Shown piece after piece: positions 8,845-20,910 of a stretch of 64,000 nt of DNA. How positions within the stretch are numbered: the first letter of the stretch is position 1; every line of letters begins with the position of its first letter. Below the pieces are notes generated by a model. It saw only the letters and a program-made list of their open reading frames with translations, was not told the origin of the DNA and made no database searches. The DNA comes from CAVPDG01 sp963702535. Lineage in GTDB: Bacteria > Chloroflexota > Anaerolineae > Anaerolineales > UBA4823. The translations under genes and the position numbers were made by a program. The DNA lies in assembly GCA_963702535.1 (NCBI GenBank), contig CAVPDG010000016.1:372001-436000 (forward strand). The letters run 5' to 3'.

Positions 8845-10364
8845 ATGTCCAACGACCTGCTCTTAGGGATCGATATCGGCACCCAGGGGGTCAAGGGGAT
8901 GCTGGTCGAGCCCTCCGGAAAAATCATCGCCCAGGCTCAAGTGGAGCACGGATCTTTCTCCTCCATCCCGATTGGTGCGAGCAAGACATGCTCACCTGCT
9001 GGTGGGAGAATCCGGTCATCGTCCTGCGCCAGTTGGTGCAGACCCCCGGCGTATCTCCCGCACAGATCAAAGTCGTCTCGGTCAGCGGTCTCTACCCTGC
9101 CATGGGCGCCACAGATGGCGGCGGCAACCCACTCGCCCCGGCTATCCTGTACTCCGATAACCGCTCCACCGCTGAGGTCTACGAGATCAACCAGGCGCTC
9201 GGGTTGCAGCTCTCCGGCGAGGAGCTGACCCCCAAGCTGGTCTGGTTCCTGCGCAACCAGCCCGAGCTGGCGCGGCAGATGAAGATGTTCTTCGATGCTG
9301 CGCATTACCTGGTCTACCGCCTGTGCGGCGAGTACGTCGCCGATACCGTTACCACCGGGCTGTACGGCGCGATCTACCAGTCGCCCAGCGCTTCCTGGCG
9401 CGAGGCGGTTTGCGCCCGCTTTGACATACCGCAGGAGATCCTGCCACGCGTTTACCCACCCGCCACGATCGTCGGCGAGGTGCACCCGGCTGCCGCCGGA
9501 GCCACCGGTCTCGCCCTGGGCACCCCGGTGCTCACCGGCATGCCCGACTTGCTGGCTTCCCTGATCAGCGTGGGCACAGTCCACACCTATGAGACAGCCG
9601 CCTATTATGGCACTGCCGGTCTGGTGCCCGTGATGAAAGACGACCTGCTCAACGCCGCTTTCAAGCCGTACCCCATCGAAGAGCGTGGCGCCGCCCCGCA
9701 GGATGGCTATATCTTCAATTACCCTGCGTACTGCCTCACCGTTGGCGACGCCGTGCGCTGGTTCCGCGACGAGTTCGCCCAGGCGGAGCTGGCGCTCCAG
9801 ACGCAAAGCGGCGCGCCCAGCGCTTACGCCCAGCTCGATAAGCTGGCAGCCCGGGTGCCGCCTGGCTCGGAGGGCATCATCCTGCTGCCCTACTTGCTCG
9901 GGCAGCGCTCGCCGGTCTTCGACCCGTACGCCAGCGGGGTGTTCTTTGGCGTCAAGAAGGCGCACACGCGCGGCCACCTGTTCCGCGCCATCCTCGAGTC
10001 TTTCGGCTTCAGCATCCGCCACGGGCTGGAAAGTTTTTATCCGCACGGGCACTCGCTCACCCGCCTGGTCGCTACCGGCGGCGGGGCGCGCAGCCCGCTC
10101 TGGCGGCAGATCGTCAGCGATATCTCCGGTCTGCGCCAGGAATACATCCCTGACTCCGATGGTCCCCTGGGCTGCGCCTACATGGGCGGTCTGGCGCTGG
10201 GCTGGTTCAAAGATTTCGAGATTCTGAAATCCGAGTGGGTCAAAGTCAGCAGCGTTACCGAGCCAAACCCGGAAACCCGCGATCCGTACGAGCATGCTTA
10301 CCGCATCTACGCCGAGCTGCACACGGCATTGAAACCCATCTTTCTCAAAAGCGCAATGGAGTAA
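8845..10364 (+). CDS. FGGY-family carbohydrate kinase, second copy (frameshifted)
   Basis: About 505-residue ATP-dependent sugar or polyol kinase. The first frame gives LLLGIDIGTQGVKGML (phosphate 1 motif). Near 8955-8980 the frame shifts, after which HPDWCEQDM and WWENPV follow as in xylulokinase-type FGGY proteins. The new frame continues intact to 10364 with ILYSDNRS, GMPDLLASLISVG, LPYLLGQRSPVFDP and the C-terminal adenosine motif VATGGGARSPLWRQI. Starting only 4 nt after ecfT, it probably acts on the imported compound or its product. It differs substantially from the kinase at 2592, so the two probably phosphorylate different intermediates. Confidence 0.9.
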
Positions 10365-10371
10365 ACCGCTT

Positions 10372-11668
10372 ATGTTTGACGATTACACCGCAGCAGATCT
10401 TGAAGCCGGGCGCCGCGCTTTAGGCGGCGGCGGGGTAGGCAACAAAGTCCCCATCCTGGTCGACCACGGCATCGGCGCCGAGCTGTACGATAGCGCCGGC
10501 AACGTCTATATCGACTGCACCGCCCAGGCTTGGAGCCTGAACACCGGCTACTCGCACCCCAAGATACTGGACGCCGTCCGGGAGGTGATGGGCAAGTACA
10601 CCCATATCCGCACCAGCTTCGAGACGGTGCCCAAGCTCTTGCTTGCCAAGCGCCTCGCCGAGCTCGCCCCGGGAGACCTGGACCAGGTCATCTTCTCGCT
10701 CACCGGCTCGGATGCCAACGAAGGCGCCATCAAGCTCGCCATGCGCAACCGCCCCGGGAACACCTTCGCCAGCATGTTCGACGGCTATCACGGGCGCACC
10801 CTGGCAACCCTCAACCTGAGCTGGCCCCACCCCAAGAACCGTTTCATCGCCTGGAGCGCCCCTATCGTGCGCATCCCCCAGGCGTATTGCTACCGCTGCC
10901 CCCTCCAGCTCGCCTACCCGCAATGCAAGCTGGCGTGCGTCGACCTGGCGAAGTCCATCCTGCAGCGCGGCGCTTCAGAGACGCCCGTCGCCCTGATTAT
11001 GGAGCCAGTGCAGGGCAACGGCGGCATGGTCGCCTACCCGCCCGATTACCTGCCCGCCATCCGCAAGATGTGCGACGAGCTGGGCATGCTGCTCATCTTC
11101 GACGAGATCCAGACCGGCTTCGGTCGCCTGGGCGCCTGGTTCGGCGCAGAGCTGTACCACACCGTACCCGATATCCTGGTCTATCGGCAAAGCCGTGGGC
11201 GGCGGCTTCCCCTTGTTTGGGCTGCTCTACAACCACAACCTGAAGGGCTACGAGCCCGGCGACCACTCCTTCACCTTCGCCCACTTTCCGCTCTCCCTGG
11301 CGGCGGGTCTCGCCACCATCCAGGTCATCGAGGAAGAGAAGCTGCTCGAGCGCGCTGTGCAGATGGGCAAGATCGTCACCGACGGGCTGTGGGAGCTGGC
11401 GAAGCACTACGAGCTGATCGGCGATGTGCGCGGTCCCGGCTTGTTTATCGGCGTGGAGCTGGTCAAGGATCGCGCCACCAAGGAGCCTGCCCGCGAAGAA
11501 GCCACGCAGTTCATCGAAGAAGGTCTGAAACGCGGCGTGATCTTCGGCGAATCCAAGTACCTCGGTCTGGGCAACATCGTCAAGATCAAGCCGCCGCTGG
11601 TGATCAGCCAGAGCCAGGCTGAAAAAGTGCTCGACGTCTTCGAAGACATCTTGAAAGTGCTGAGCTGA
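10372..11668 (+). CDS. Class III PLP aminotransferase (frameshifted before the active-site lysine)
   Basis: Omega-type aminotransferase of about 432 residues, related to 4-aminobutyrate/acetylornithine/2,2-dialkylglycine enzymes. The first frame covers VYIDCTAQAWSLNTGYSHP, FSLTGSDANEGAIKLA (cofactor phosphate binding), FDGYHGRTLATL and LLIFDEIQTGFGRLGAW (PLP Asp). One extra base near 11182-11188 shifts the frame, after which IGKAVGGGFPLFGLL supplies the Schiff-base lysine and HSFTFAHFPLSLAAG and VRGPGLFIGVELVKD complete the fold to TGA at 11668. It starts 7 nt after the kinase and ends 10 nt before the M20 gene. It may remove an amino group from the deacylated substrate. Confidence 0.9.
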
Positions 11669-11678
11669 GGAGCTTCTT

Positions 11679-12947
11679 ATGCCCAACAACGATCCATGGA
11701 CGCGGCTGTCGGCTGCCATCGCCGCCCGAAGCGAGCTGGTGGTCCAGCTCATCCAGGAAATGGTGCGCCGCCCCTCCATCGATAGCGAGACCGCCGTCCA
11801 GGCGTTCATCCAGGATTTCTGGCGCCAGCGCGGCGTCGAGACCGACGTGTGGGAGCCGGATATCGCTGAGCTGCGCAGCCACCGCGCCTTCACCCCGGTT
11901 GAGTACGACTACAAAGGTCGCCCGAACCAGGTGATCTATTTCAAGGGGCAGGGCGGCGGGCGCTCCCTGGCGCTCAACGGGCATGTGGATGTCGTCCCGG
12001 TCGATCCTGCGCCCTGGAAGCATGGCGACCCCTTCAGCGGCGCCTATGAAGATGGCCGCGTCTATGGGCGCGGCTCCGTGGACATGAAAGCCGGCGTCGC
12101 CGCCTGCATGATCGTCATGGACGCCCTGCTGGAGGCGGGCATCCAGCTGCGCGGCGACCTTCACCTGCAGTGCGTCGCCGACGAGGAGAATGGCGGCAAC
12201 GGCACCCTCGCTGCCATCCAGCGCGGCTACCGCGCCGACGCCACCCTCATCCCCGAGCCCACCGGTCCCGATTACCTGGTCATCTCGTCGCGCGGGGCGC
12301 AGTTCTTCCGCATCACCGTCCCCGGCTTGGAAGCGCCCATCGAGCACACCATGACCACCGTCAATGTGATCGAGAAGGCTTTCGTGCTCTTCAAAGCCGT
12401 GCAAGATTACGCCTGCTGGCGCGTCTCCAATGCAGACCATCCACTCTACGATTGGGACCCCACCAAGATCCCCGTGGCGGTGTGCAAGATCCAGGCAGGC
12501 TCGTGGCCCTCCACTTTTGCCGCGCAGTGCGTCATGGAGGGCAGCCTGGAGTGCCTGCCCGGCGAGGATATCCGCCAGGTCCGCGAAGCCTTCCGGACAT
12601 ACCTGCTGCAGGTTGCCGGGCAGGATGCCTGGCTCAAGGACCACCTGCCGCAGGTGGAGTGGTTTGGCTTGTGGTACGAAGCCGCCGAGACGCCCCAGGA
12701 TTCGCCGCTCATCAGCCGGTTCTCCGCCTCCTACCAGGATGTGATGGGCAAGCAGCCGGTGGTGCTGGGCGGCGGCGGCAGCGACCTGCGCCTGCCCATC
12801 CTGTATGCAAACAGCCACACCGCCCACTTCGGTCCCAGCGGCGCCTCCATCCACAGCACCGACGAGTACGTCGAGATCGCCTCGGTGATGCAGGTTGCCC
12901 AGGTGCTCGGGCGCTTCATTCTCGACTGGTGCGAGGTCGCCGCATAA
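11679..12947 (+). CDS. M20-family metallo-amidohydrolase (ArgE/DapE/acetylornithine deacetylase type)
   Basis: Intact 422-residue cytoplasmic dizinc hydrolase that would remove an acyl group from an amine. LALNGHVDVVP (98-108) supplies H102 and the catalytic Asp. GRGSVDMKAGVA (130-141) supplies the bridging Asp135, and ADEENGG (168-174) the catalytic and metal-binding glutamates. A final metal histidine is likely in GPSGASIHSTDEYV. It is preceded by GAGGAGCTT and sits in the same operon as the class III aminotransferase. Deacylation followed by transamination is a sensible order for an N-acyl amino compound. Substrate is inferred only. Confidence 0.9.
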   Translation: MPNNDPWTRLSAAIAARSELVVQLIQEMVRRPSIDSETAVQAFIQDFWRQRGVETDVWEPDIAELRSHRAFTPVEYDYKGRPNQVIYFKGQGGGRSLALNGHVDVVPVDPAPWKHGDPFSGAYEDGRVYGRGSVDMKAGVAACMIVMDALLEAGIQLRGDLHLQCVADEENGGNGTLAAIQRGYRADATLIPEPTGPDYLVISSRGAQFFRITVPGLEAPIEHTMTTVNVIEKAFVLFKAVQDYACWRVSNADHPLYDWDPTKIPVAVCKIQAGSWPSTFAAQCVMEGSLECLPGEDIRQVREAFRTYLLQVAGQDAWLKDHLPQVEWFGLWYEAAETPQDSPLISRFSASYQDVMGKQPVVLGGGGSDLRLPILYANSHTAHFGPSGASIHSTDEYVEIASVMQVAQVLGRFILDWCEVAA

Positions 12948-12979
12948 GCTCGCCAGACCGGTCAAGGTTGGATTACTAG

Positions 12980-13573
12980 ATGGAACCGCTCGAAATCGCC
13001 AAGCAAGCCCTGCGCGCCGAAGCCGGTGTGATTAACAGCCTTGCCGGTCAGCTCGGTGAGGGTTTCACCCAGGCTGCCGGCATGCTCGCCGCCTGCCAGG
13101 GGCACGTCATCACCTCCGGCGTGGGCACCACGGGCATGGTCGCCCAGCGCTTCGCCCACCTGCTGTGCAATGTCGGCTGCCCGGCGCTCTTCCTGCACTC
13201 CGGCGATAGCCTGCACGGCTCCTCGGGCGCCGTCAAAAAAGATGACCTGCTCTTCCTGCTCTCCAAGAGCGGCGAGACCCAGGAGACCTGCGACCTGGCG
13301 CGCATCGTCGCCGGGCGCGGCTGCCCCATCATCACCCTCACCGCCCGCCGTGAATCAACTCTGGCACGCCTGAGCACCCTGGTCCTGCTCATGGAACTGC
13401 CGGACGAGATCGATCCCTACGGCGGGCTGATGTCGGTGGGCAGCTCCCTGGCTGCCGCGGCTTACTGCGACGCCCTGGTCTACGCCGTCCTGGAGCTCAA
13501 GGGCGCCTCGCGCCAGGCTTTCATCCAGGGGCACCCCGGCGGCATCATCAGCAAGCTAAAAGAAGACCTCTGA
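12980..13573 (+). CDS. SIS-domain phosphosugar isomerase-like protein (KpsF/GmhA type)
   Basis: Intact 197-residue protein consisting of a single SIS domain. Sugar-phosphate binding loops are VITSGVGTTGMVAQRFAH (about 42-59) and LFLLSKSGETQETCDLA (about 90-106), and the C-terminal helix ends FIQGHPGGIISKL as in arabinose-5-phosphate isomerases. The CBS pair found in full KdsD proteins is absent. It would interconvert an aldose and ketose phosphate, placing it after the FGGY kinases in the proposed pathway. It is the last gene of the ECF-linked cluster. Confidence 0.88.
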   Translation: MEPLEIAKQALRAEAGVINSLAGQLGEGFTQAAGMLAACQGHVITSGVGTTGMVAQRFAHLLCNVGCPALFLHSGDSLHGSSGAVKKDDLLFLLSKSGETQETCDLARIVAGRGCPIITLTARRESTLARLSTLVLLMELPDEIDPYGGLMSVGSSLAAAAYCDALVYAVLELKGASRQAFIQGHPGGIISKLKEDL

Positions 13574-13703
13574 CCGATTCCAACATCTCATTAATATTTC
13601 GCTAACATAATTCCAACGCTTCTTCCCTATAATTGCCTATACGAACAGGGGCGGTTTGCTTAACCTGCCTCCTGTATCTCATCGACAACCGGAGCCTTGC
13701 ACC

Positions 13704-14087
13704 ATGAGCGATTCTCGCCTGTCACAGTTCGAAAACCAGAGCTACCTCAACCTCGAGACCTTCCGCAAGAGCGGCGTGGGCGTGCAGACGCCCGTGTGGT
13801 TCGTGGAAGATGGCGGCGTGCTCTACGTGCGCACCATCGCCAATTCGGGCAAGGTCAAGCGCATCCGCAACAACAGCCAGGTGCGCGTCGTGCCCTCCGG
13901 CGGGCGCGGCGAGCCGCGTGGCGAGTGGGTGCAGGCGCGCGCCGCCCTGGCAGACGCGAGCCGCGCCGAGCAGGTCAACAAGTTAATGAAACGCAAGTAT
14001 GGCGTTCAGAAGAGCATGTTCGATCTGCTCGGGCGCTTCAACAAGAGCGACTACGCCACCCTGGCGATTCAGATCATCGAAGCATAA
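13704..14087 (+). CDS. PPOX-class F420/FMN-dependent enzyme
   Basis: A 127-residue small split-barrel protein starting at ATG 13704 after CGGAGCC. Typical features are SYLNLETFRKSGVGVQTPVWF, the strand LYVRTIANSGKVKRIRNN and VRVVPSGGRGEPRGEW, matching the TIGR03666-type PPOX group that binds F420 or flavin. An AT-rich segment with TATAAT at 13628-13633 lies upstream and separates it from the sugar cluster. It probably carries out a two-electron reduction; the substrate is unknown. Confidence 0.85.
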   Translation: MSDSRLSQFENQSYLNLETFRKSGVGVQTPVWFVEDGGVLYVRTIANSGKVKRIRNNSQVRVVPSGGRGEPRGEWVQARAALADASRAEQVNKLMKRKYGVQKSMFDLLGRFNKSDYATLAIQIIEA

Positions 14088-14104
14088 TTGGCGCCAGATT
14101 ATTG

Positions 14105-14262
14105 TTGCGTATTCTAAAACCTTTGCGTTCATTGCGCCTTTGCGTGAAGAATTTACCTTGACAGATAGGACAGTTGCTTTGCGGTTTCCATACCTTTCTC
14201 TTATTTCTCACCCCAATTGCACTTCTTCGCGTCCTTTGCGCCTTGGCGGTGATCAAGAAATT
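14105..14262. repeat. Degenerate interspersed repeat of the CTTTGCG/CCTTTGCGCC type
   Basis: The intergenic stretch before clpB contains CCTTTGCGTTCATTGCGCC, CTTTGCGTGAAGAAT and, near its other end, CTTCGCGTCCTTTGCGCC. These are diverged copies of the short CAAAG/CTTTG-rich dispersed repeat seen better preserved at 38514-38578 and 40113-40255. No gene is encoded here. Confidence 0.5.
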
Positions 14263-14284
14263 ATCGTTTGAAAGGAGTTGAGCG

Positions 14285-16864
<2,580 letters not shown>

Positions 16865-16905
16865 CGCCAGTGATCCAGGCGGAAGTGGTAGAAGAGTAAA
16901 AACGA

Positions 16906-16935
16906 CGGAGCGGCGATGAGCCGCTCCGGTTGTTT
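16906..16935 (+). terminator. Intrinsic terminator of clpB
   Basis: CGGAGCGGC (16906-16914) and GCCGCTCCG (16920-16928) form a 9-bp GC-rich hairpin with a GATGA loop, followed by GGTTGTTT. It lies about 40 nt after the clpB stop and also faces the convergent gene ending at 16975. Confidence 0.75.
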
Positions 16936-16974
16936 AACCAAAGATGGTGTGGCGGATACACATTACGGCTAAGC

Positions 16975-17373
16975 CTAACGAACCTCTGCGTTCCAATCCG
17001 TGGGCTGCAAGGAGATGCCGGGCGGGAAAGCGCTGTGGGTGAAATATACGCCGCTTGCTTTCTTCAGGTAGTCAGGGAAGCCGTCCATATATTGGGCGAT
17101 AACCTGCTTTATGAAGGTAGCGTCTTCGCCGGAGACAGAGAGCAATGCGAAAATCTTCAAAGTGTGCTCCTCGCTGGACCATACGTTGAAGCGCTTCAGT
17201 GCCAGTTTGGCGAATTTGCGTGCCTGTACAGCTTCGTTGGCGTCGCACAGATTGTAAGCGGTCTCTTGGATGTCCGCATGCATGTCGGGGATGTACAGGT
17301 TAAGCAGCTGCTTGGCGTGCCGGCCGCCGTCAGGCATGTTGATGGTCAGCTCGATGGTGAAGAGGGTGGTCAT
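16975..17373 (-). CDS. Hypothetical small soluble protein
   Basis: A 132-residue protein of no family I recognise. The ATG at 17373 is preferred, with GGAGG about 11 nt upstream; the open frame extends to 17463. It begins with a beta-like strand (TLFTIELTINMPDGG) followed by helical sequence with several Cys/Asn/Gln residues and ends FPPGISLQPTDW. No signal peptide or membrane segment is visible. Its base composition is more AT-rich than the flanking clpB, as is the next small gene, so the 17-18.2 kb segment may be acquired. Confidence 0.6.
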   Translation of the reverse strand: MTTLFTIELTINMPDGGRHAKQLLNLYIPDMHADIQETAYNLCDANEAVQARKFAKLALKRFNVWSSEEHTLKIFALLSVSGEDATFIKQVIAQYMDGFPDYLKKASGVYFTHSAFPPGISLQPTDWNAEVR

Positions 17374-17732
17374 AGGTATGCTTGCCTCCATATATATTAA
17401 GACTGAGACAGTTCGGCCTGCAGGGATAGTGCATCGCTGATGCACCATTTTTGGGGTGGCCACCCTCCTGTGCCACGATCAACTTTTATTTACCTACCTT
17501 TCCCCGCCAACCTTGAGCCAGTAGGATGCATCTGTGGCGTATCGTATTCTTTAGCCAGTACCCTGGAAAGATAACACTTCAGGTATGTAAAGATTATACC
17601 GTAGACCAAAAATGGTGCGTCCTGACGAATGCACCCTACCTCTGCGTCGTCGGTTTCGCTCTTTGAAATGGCGATTTTATCTACAATTCTTGCCTCACTA
17701 TATCGCTTTAAACCGTCCTTCAGGCAGCCGTT
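17374..17732. other. AT-rich intergenic region without a recognised gene
   Basis: No convincing coding sequence. It contains a small hairpin, GTGCATC-GCT-GATGCAC (17429-17445), followed by CATTTTT, which lies upstream of the minus-strand gene ending at 16975. A nearby GGTGGCCACC palindrome is at 17456-17465. GTGCATC/GATGCAC-like words recur near 17610-17632. Nothing else can be supported. Confidence 0.5.
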
Positions 17733-18201
17733 TCAGTCAATGTTTTGTTCGGCTATTTCGCTAGCGATCGGAATATCCTTTCTCAATATCGATAATTCCC
17801 AAACGCCTTCCGCTGTAGAATAAACGCCCATCCCATTACAATTATGCTTATTTAAATGCGTGACAATCTTTTGAATAACCCGCCTTCCTCCGACTTCTTG
17901 ATAAAATCTTACACTCTGGTTTTCATGTAACAAGGTGTCTACGTCAGTGTCATCAAATTTGTTCCAACGAATTGGTTGATTCTTGGTACTGCGGGTAGAT
18001 AGCATTCATCGCCGCTTGAATTGACGGAAAATCCATATCATTTTGTACTTCCCATTGGCGATCACAGCTAAATCGATAAAGGGTACCGGCCAATAAACAG
18101 ATGGCAAAGCCGTATATCTCGGCAGCAATCCTTCCATCTGTGTACTTCATATTCCCGTATGGCTTATCGCCAGACCAGGCCCAAGTACAATACTTTTGCA
18201 A
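17733..18201 (-). CDS. Hypothetical protein (one frameshift)
   Basis: Two overlapping open frames (18201-17953 and 18005-17733) read as one protein of about 155 residues if a single base is adjusted near 17965-18000. It has an internal hydrophobic stretch (AAEIYGFAICLLAGTLYRF) and polar, Asn/Gln-rich remainder (QWEVQNDMDFPSIQAAMNAIY, then VGGRRVIQKIVTHLNK). I recognise no family. The composition is AT-richer than the neighbourhood. Confidence 0.5.
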
Positions 18202-18271
18202 AATCGAGATGAGAAGGTGGCTTCATTGCTTGTTTTCTAGAAAGCTGGAAGTGCACGTTTGCAGATAATTG

Positions 18272-18313
18272 TTATCGTGAAACAGGAGGAGCTATCCTCC
18301 TGTTTCACGATAA
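18272..18313. terminator. Perfect 19-bp hairpin, terminator of the minus-strand hydrolase gene
   Basis: Arms 18272-18290 and 18295-18313 are exact reverse complements with a GCTA loop. It lies just beyond the stop of the minus-strand gene at 18334 and upstream of the start at 18201, so it most likely ends the former. Confidence 0.75.
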
Positions 18314-18333
18314 ATAGGCGAATTCGCCCAACC

Positions 18334-19672
18334 CTATTTTTCCTGCCCCAACATCCACTCATACAACACCGGGTCCGCATACACCTTCACCGGCACGTCT
18401 TGCTTCATATCCGCGCTGACCGTGATCTTCGCTTCCCCTCCGCAGGCGTTCAACGCATCCACCAGCGCCTGCTCCACCTCGACCGGCACGTAGGGATCGC
18501 GCTTGCCGTGAAAAGCCCACACCGGCACATCCTTCAGGTCGCAGATGTTATCCGGCACAGCAAACGGGTAAGCGGCGTAGCCCGCCACCGGCGCCAGCGC
18601 CGCAAAAGTCTCGGGATGGCGCAAGCCGAGCGCCCATACCCCGTTGCCGCCCATGTCATTTCCGGTCAGGTAAACGCGCTTTTCGTCAATGGGCAGGTTC
18701 GCCTTGAGCTCGTCCAATAACTGGAAAACCACCTCGGGCATCTCGCCCCTGCTCCAAAAATCGTAATCCCCGTCGCCGAGCGGGGAGATGGCAATGAAGG
18801 GATAATCCGCTTCACCTTCAAGCTGCTTGGGGAAAGGCTCCTGCCGCAGCAGATCGAGCGTGGCGCCGCGCACGGCGCCCCGTGCAGGTAAACGACCAGG
18901 GGCCACGCTTGCTGCGCCTCCTTGCCGTAGTCCTCCGGCAGGTAAAGCAGGAAATCCAGCCCCGTCTTGTCCGAGGTGTAACCGTGCTGCCCCGCCTTGA
19001 CCCCGGACGAGAGCGCCGGATACGTTTCTTTTTCCAGGACGGTGAAGCGCACATCGTGCTGGTACTCGCCGGGCTGGTAGACGTTCATGCCGTCGTCCAC
19101 CGCCGTTTTCATCGTCTGCTTCAGCCGCAGCGTGTGCGCTCCGGGCGTCAGGTTGCGCAGATTGAGCAGCCACTGCCGCGACTTGTTGTCCTCCCCGTGC
19201 GCAGAATAATCGAGCTCGTACGGCTCGAAAGCTTCCAGGTCGATCTTCTCCCCGTCGATGGTCAGCTCCCAGGTGATATTTTCCCAGTTAGTCCTCCAGC
19301 TTCGACTCGCGCGCCAGCCACCCCAGGTTGACCGTCATCCCCGACAGGCGCGGCGCCTTGCACTCGCTGGTTGTCTGCGCCGGCGCGTGGTTATCGGGCA
19401 TATTTTCGCAAAATTGCCAGAGATAGGGGTAGACCAGTGTCGGCGCGCCCTGCTCCAGCGTCATAGCGCCAATCTTGCCCCCCGGCTTGACCATCCCTAT
19501 ATCCGTTGCGGTGGCTTGTGGCGCCTCAGTCGCCCGACTGTATTTGAGGGGGCTGTGTCCCCGACTGTACTTGAGGGGGCTGAGTCCCCGATGGCGCTTG
19601 AGGCGATATAGCACATGCTGCCAGGCTCAGAGCCAGGGATCCGCTGAGGATAAGCAGAACAGGTCTTCTCAT
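18334..19672 (-). CDS. Alpha/beta-hydrolase-fold lipoprotein lacking the usual catalytic Ser and His (several frameshifts)
   Basis: The reading begins at ATG 19672 behind AGGAGGAG with a lipoprotein signal ending LSLAAC. A short linker encoded by a tandem repeat follows (three near-copies of SGTQPPQ). The body spans several frames, with changes near 19550, 19290, 19100 and 18865. It resembles the predicted-peptidase/esterase group (COG4099-like): FLLYLPEDYG, an oxyanion HG motif, LTGNDMGGNGVW and AFHGKRDPYVPVEVEQ. In active relatives the third motif is GxSMGG; here the nucleophile position is Asp. The C-terminal HDxW histidine region reads DVPVKVYADPVLYEW without His. It may be a non-catalytic surface protein or a decaying gene. 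Confidence 0.75.
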
Positions 19673-19964
19673 GGTTCTCCTCCTCTCGTGCTTGAGACAG
19701 CATCAACCGGTGTCGGCTCTGATGGTACGATCAAACTTTATCAACGATGGAATCCAGCCCTACGGTGATCATTGTACAAAAAAATCAAGTTCAGCACAAG
19801 CAGATCAGAAACCCAGCTTCTAAAAAACCTCCCTGTCCCACCCGAGAGAGGCTGGTCCCGAGTGCTCTGCGAAAGTCTGGGGATTATACCGGGAGCGAGC
19901 ACAACCAATCCGGGAAAAAGGTGTAGTAAAATGCAGCAAGAATGCCACAAGGAGTCCTCGTGCC

Positions 19965-20199
19965 ATGCCCGCCATGGACTACTCGAAAATAGCCGACCTC
20001 TACGACCTTTACGCCCAGACCGAGGTGGATATCCCCTTCTTTATCCAGGAGCTGGAGTTTTACCTGCATTCGAAGGAGACTTTGGAGATCGCTTGCCTTC
20101 ACGCAAGGCTTTCGGGTTCAGGCGTTATACGGCGATTACGAGCGCTGCGCTTTCCAGCCGCAGACGAGCCCGTTCATGATCTGGATCTTAAGCAAGTAG
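19965..20199 (+). pseudogene. Remnant of a SAM-dependent methyltransferase with its core deleted
   Basis: ATG 19965 follows AAGGAGTCC. The first residues (MDYSKIADLYDLYAQTEVD, then IPFFIQEL) are the typical N-terminus of a class I methyltransferase. About 50 codons later, in another frame, comes the typical C-terminus FRVQALYGDYERCAFQ ending SPFMIWILSK and TAG at 20197-20199. The roughly 180 residues that should hold the SAM-binding motifs are missing, so this is an internal deletion product. Confidence 0.7.
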
Positions 20200-20236
20200 T
20201 AAATTGCGAAATAACTTCAAGAAAGGAGCAGCCCCC

Positions 20237-20889
20237 ATGCCGCCTTCCCACCTCGAGTCATATCTTGCCCTGCCCGCCTCGGGCAAGGTCCCGGCGTCCT
20301 CGTGCTCCACGCCTGGTGGGGCTTAAGCGAGGTGATCCAAGACGTTTGCAACCGGCTCGCTGAAGAAGGTTTCGTCGCCTACGCCCCCGACCTTTACCAC
20401 GGCAAGCACGCCGCCACCATCGAAGAAGCCGCAGCTTTGAGCGACCAGTTGGACGACGCAGGCGCCAAAGCCGATGCCGCCGCCGCGCTGGATGCTCTCT
20501 GGGAGCGCCTGCGGGCTCCGCAGGGCGGGCTGGGCGTGGTCGGTTTCTCGCTGGGCGCCTACTTTGCCCTTCACCTCTCAGCCGCCGCCCCCGAGCGCGT
20601 CAAGGCTGTGGCGCTCTTCTACGGCACGGGAGATGGAGATTTCAGCCGCGCAAAAGCGAGCTACCTGGGGCACTTCGCCGGGACGGATCCCTACGAGCCG
20701 CCGGAACAGGTGGACTGGTTGGAAAGCACGCTCCAGGCTGCCGGTCGCCCGGCGAAATTCTACCGCTACCCCGGCATGGGACACTGGTTCTTTGAGCCTG
20801 ACCGCCCGGACGCCTACAACGCAGCCGCCGCCCGCCTGGCATGGGAGCGCACCGTTTCCTTCCTGAGGCAAACGCTTTCACAAGCCTGA
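20237..20889 (+). CDS. Dienelactone hydrolase family protein (one frameshift near the start)
   Basis: About 217-residue cytoplasmic alpha/beta-hydrolase beginning at ATG 20237 after GAAAGGAG. After about 20 residues a base appears to be missing near GGCAAGGTCCC (20281-20291), and the sequence resumes as GVLVLHAWWGLSEVIQD. Features include YAPDLYHGK, the nucleophile elbow VVGFSLGAYFALH (Ser rather than the Cys of classical dienelactone hydrolases) and the catalytic histidine in YPGMGHWFFEPDRP. It would hydrolyse an ester or lactone. Confidence 0.87.
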
Positions 20890-20910
20890 AGCGCTGTAGG
20901 ATAGAGCCTC

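Noticed and set aside
19288..19614. Separate small gene on the minus strand at 19288-19614
   Set aside because: Its residues continue between a lipoprotein signal upstream and the hydrolase domain downstream, so it is a middle piece of the frameshifted hydrolase gene.
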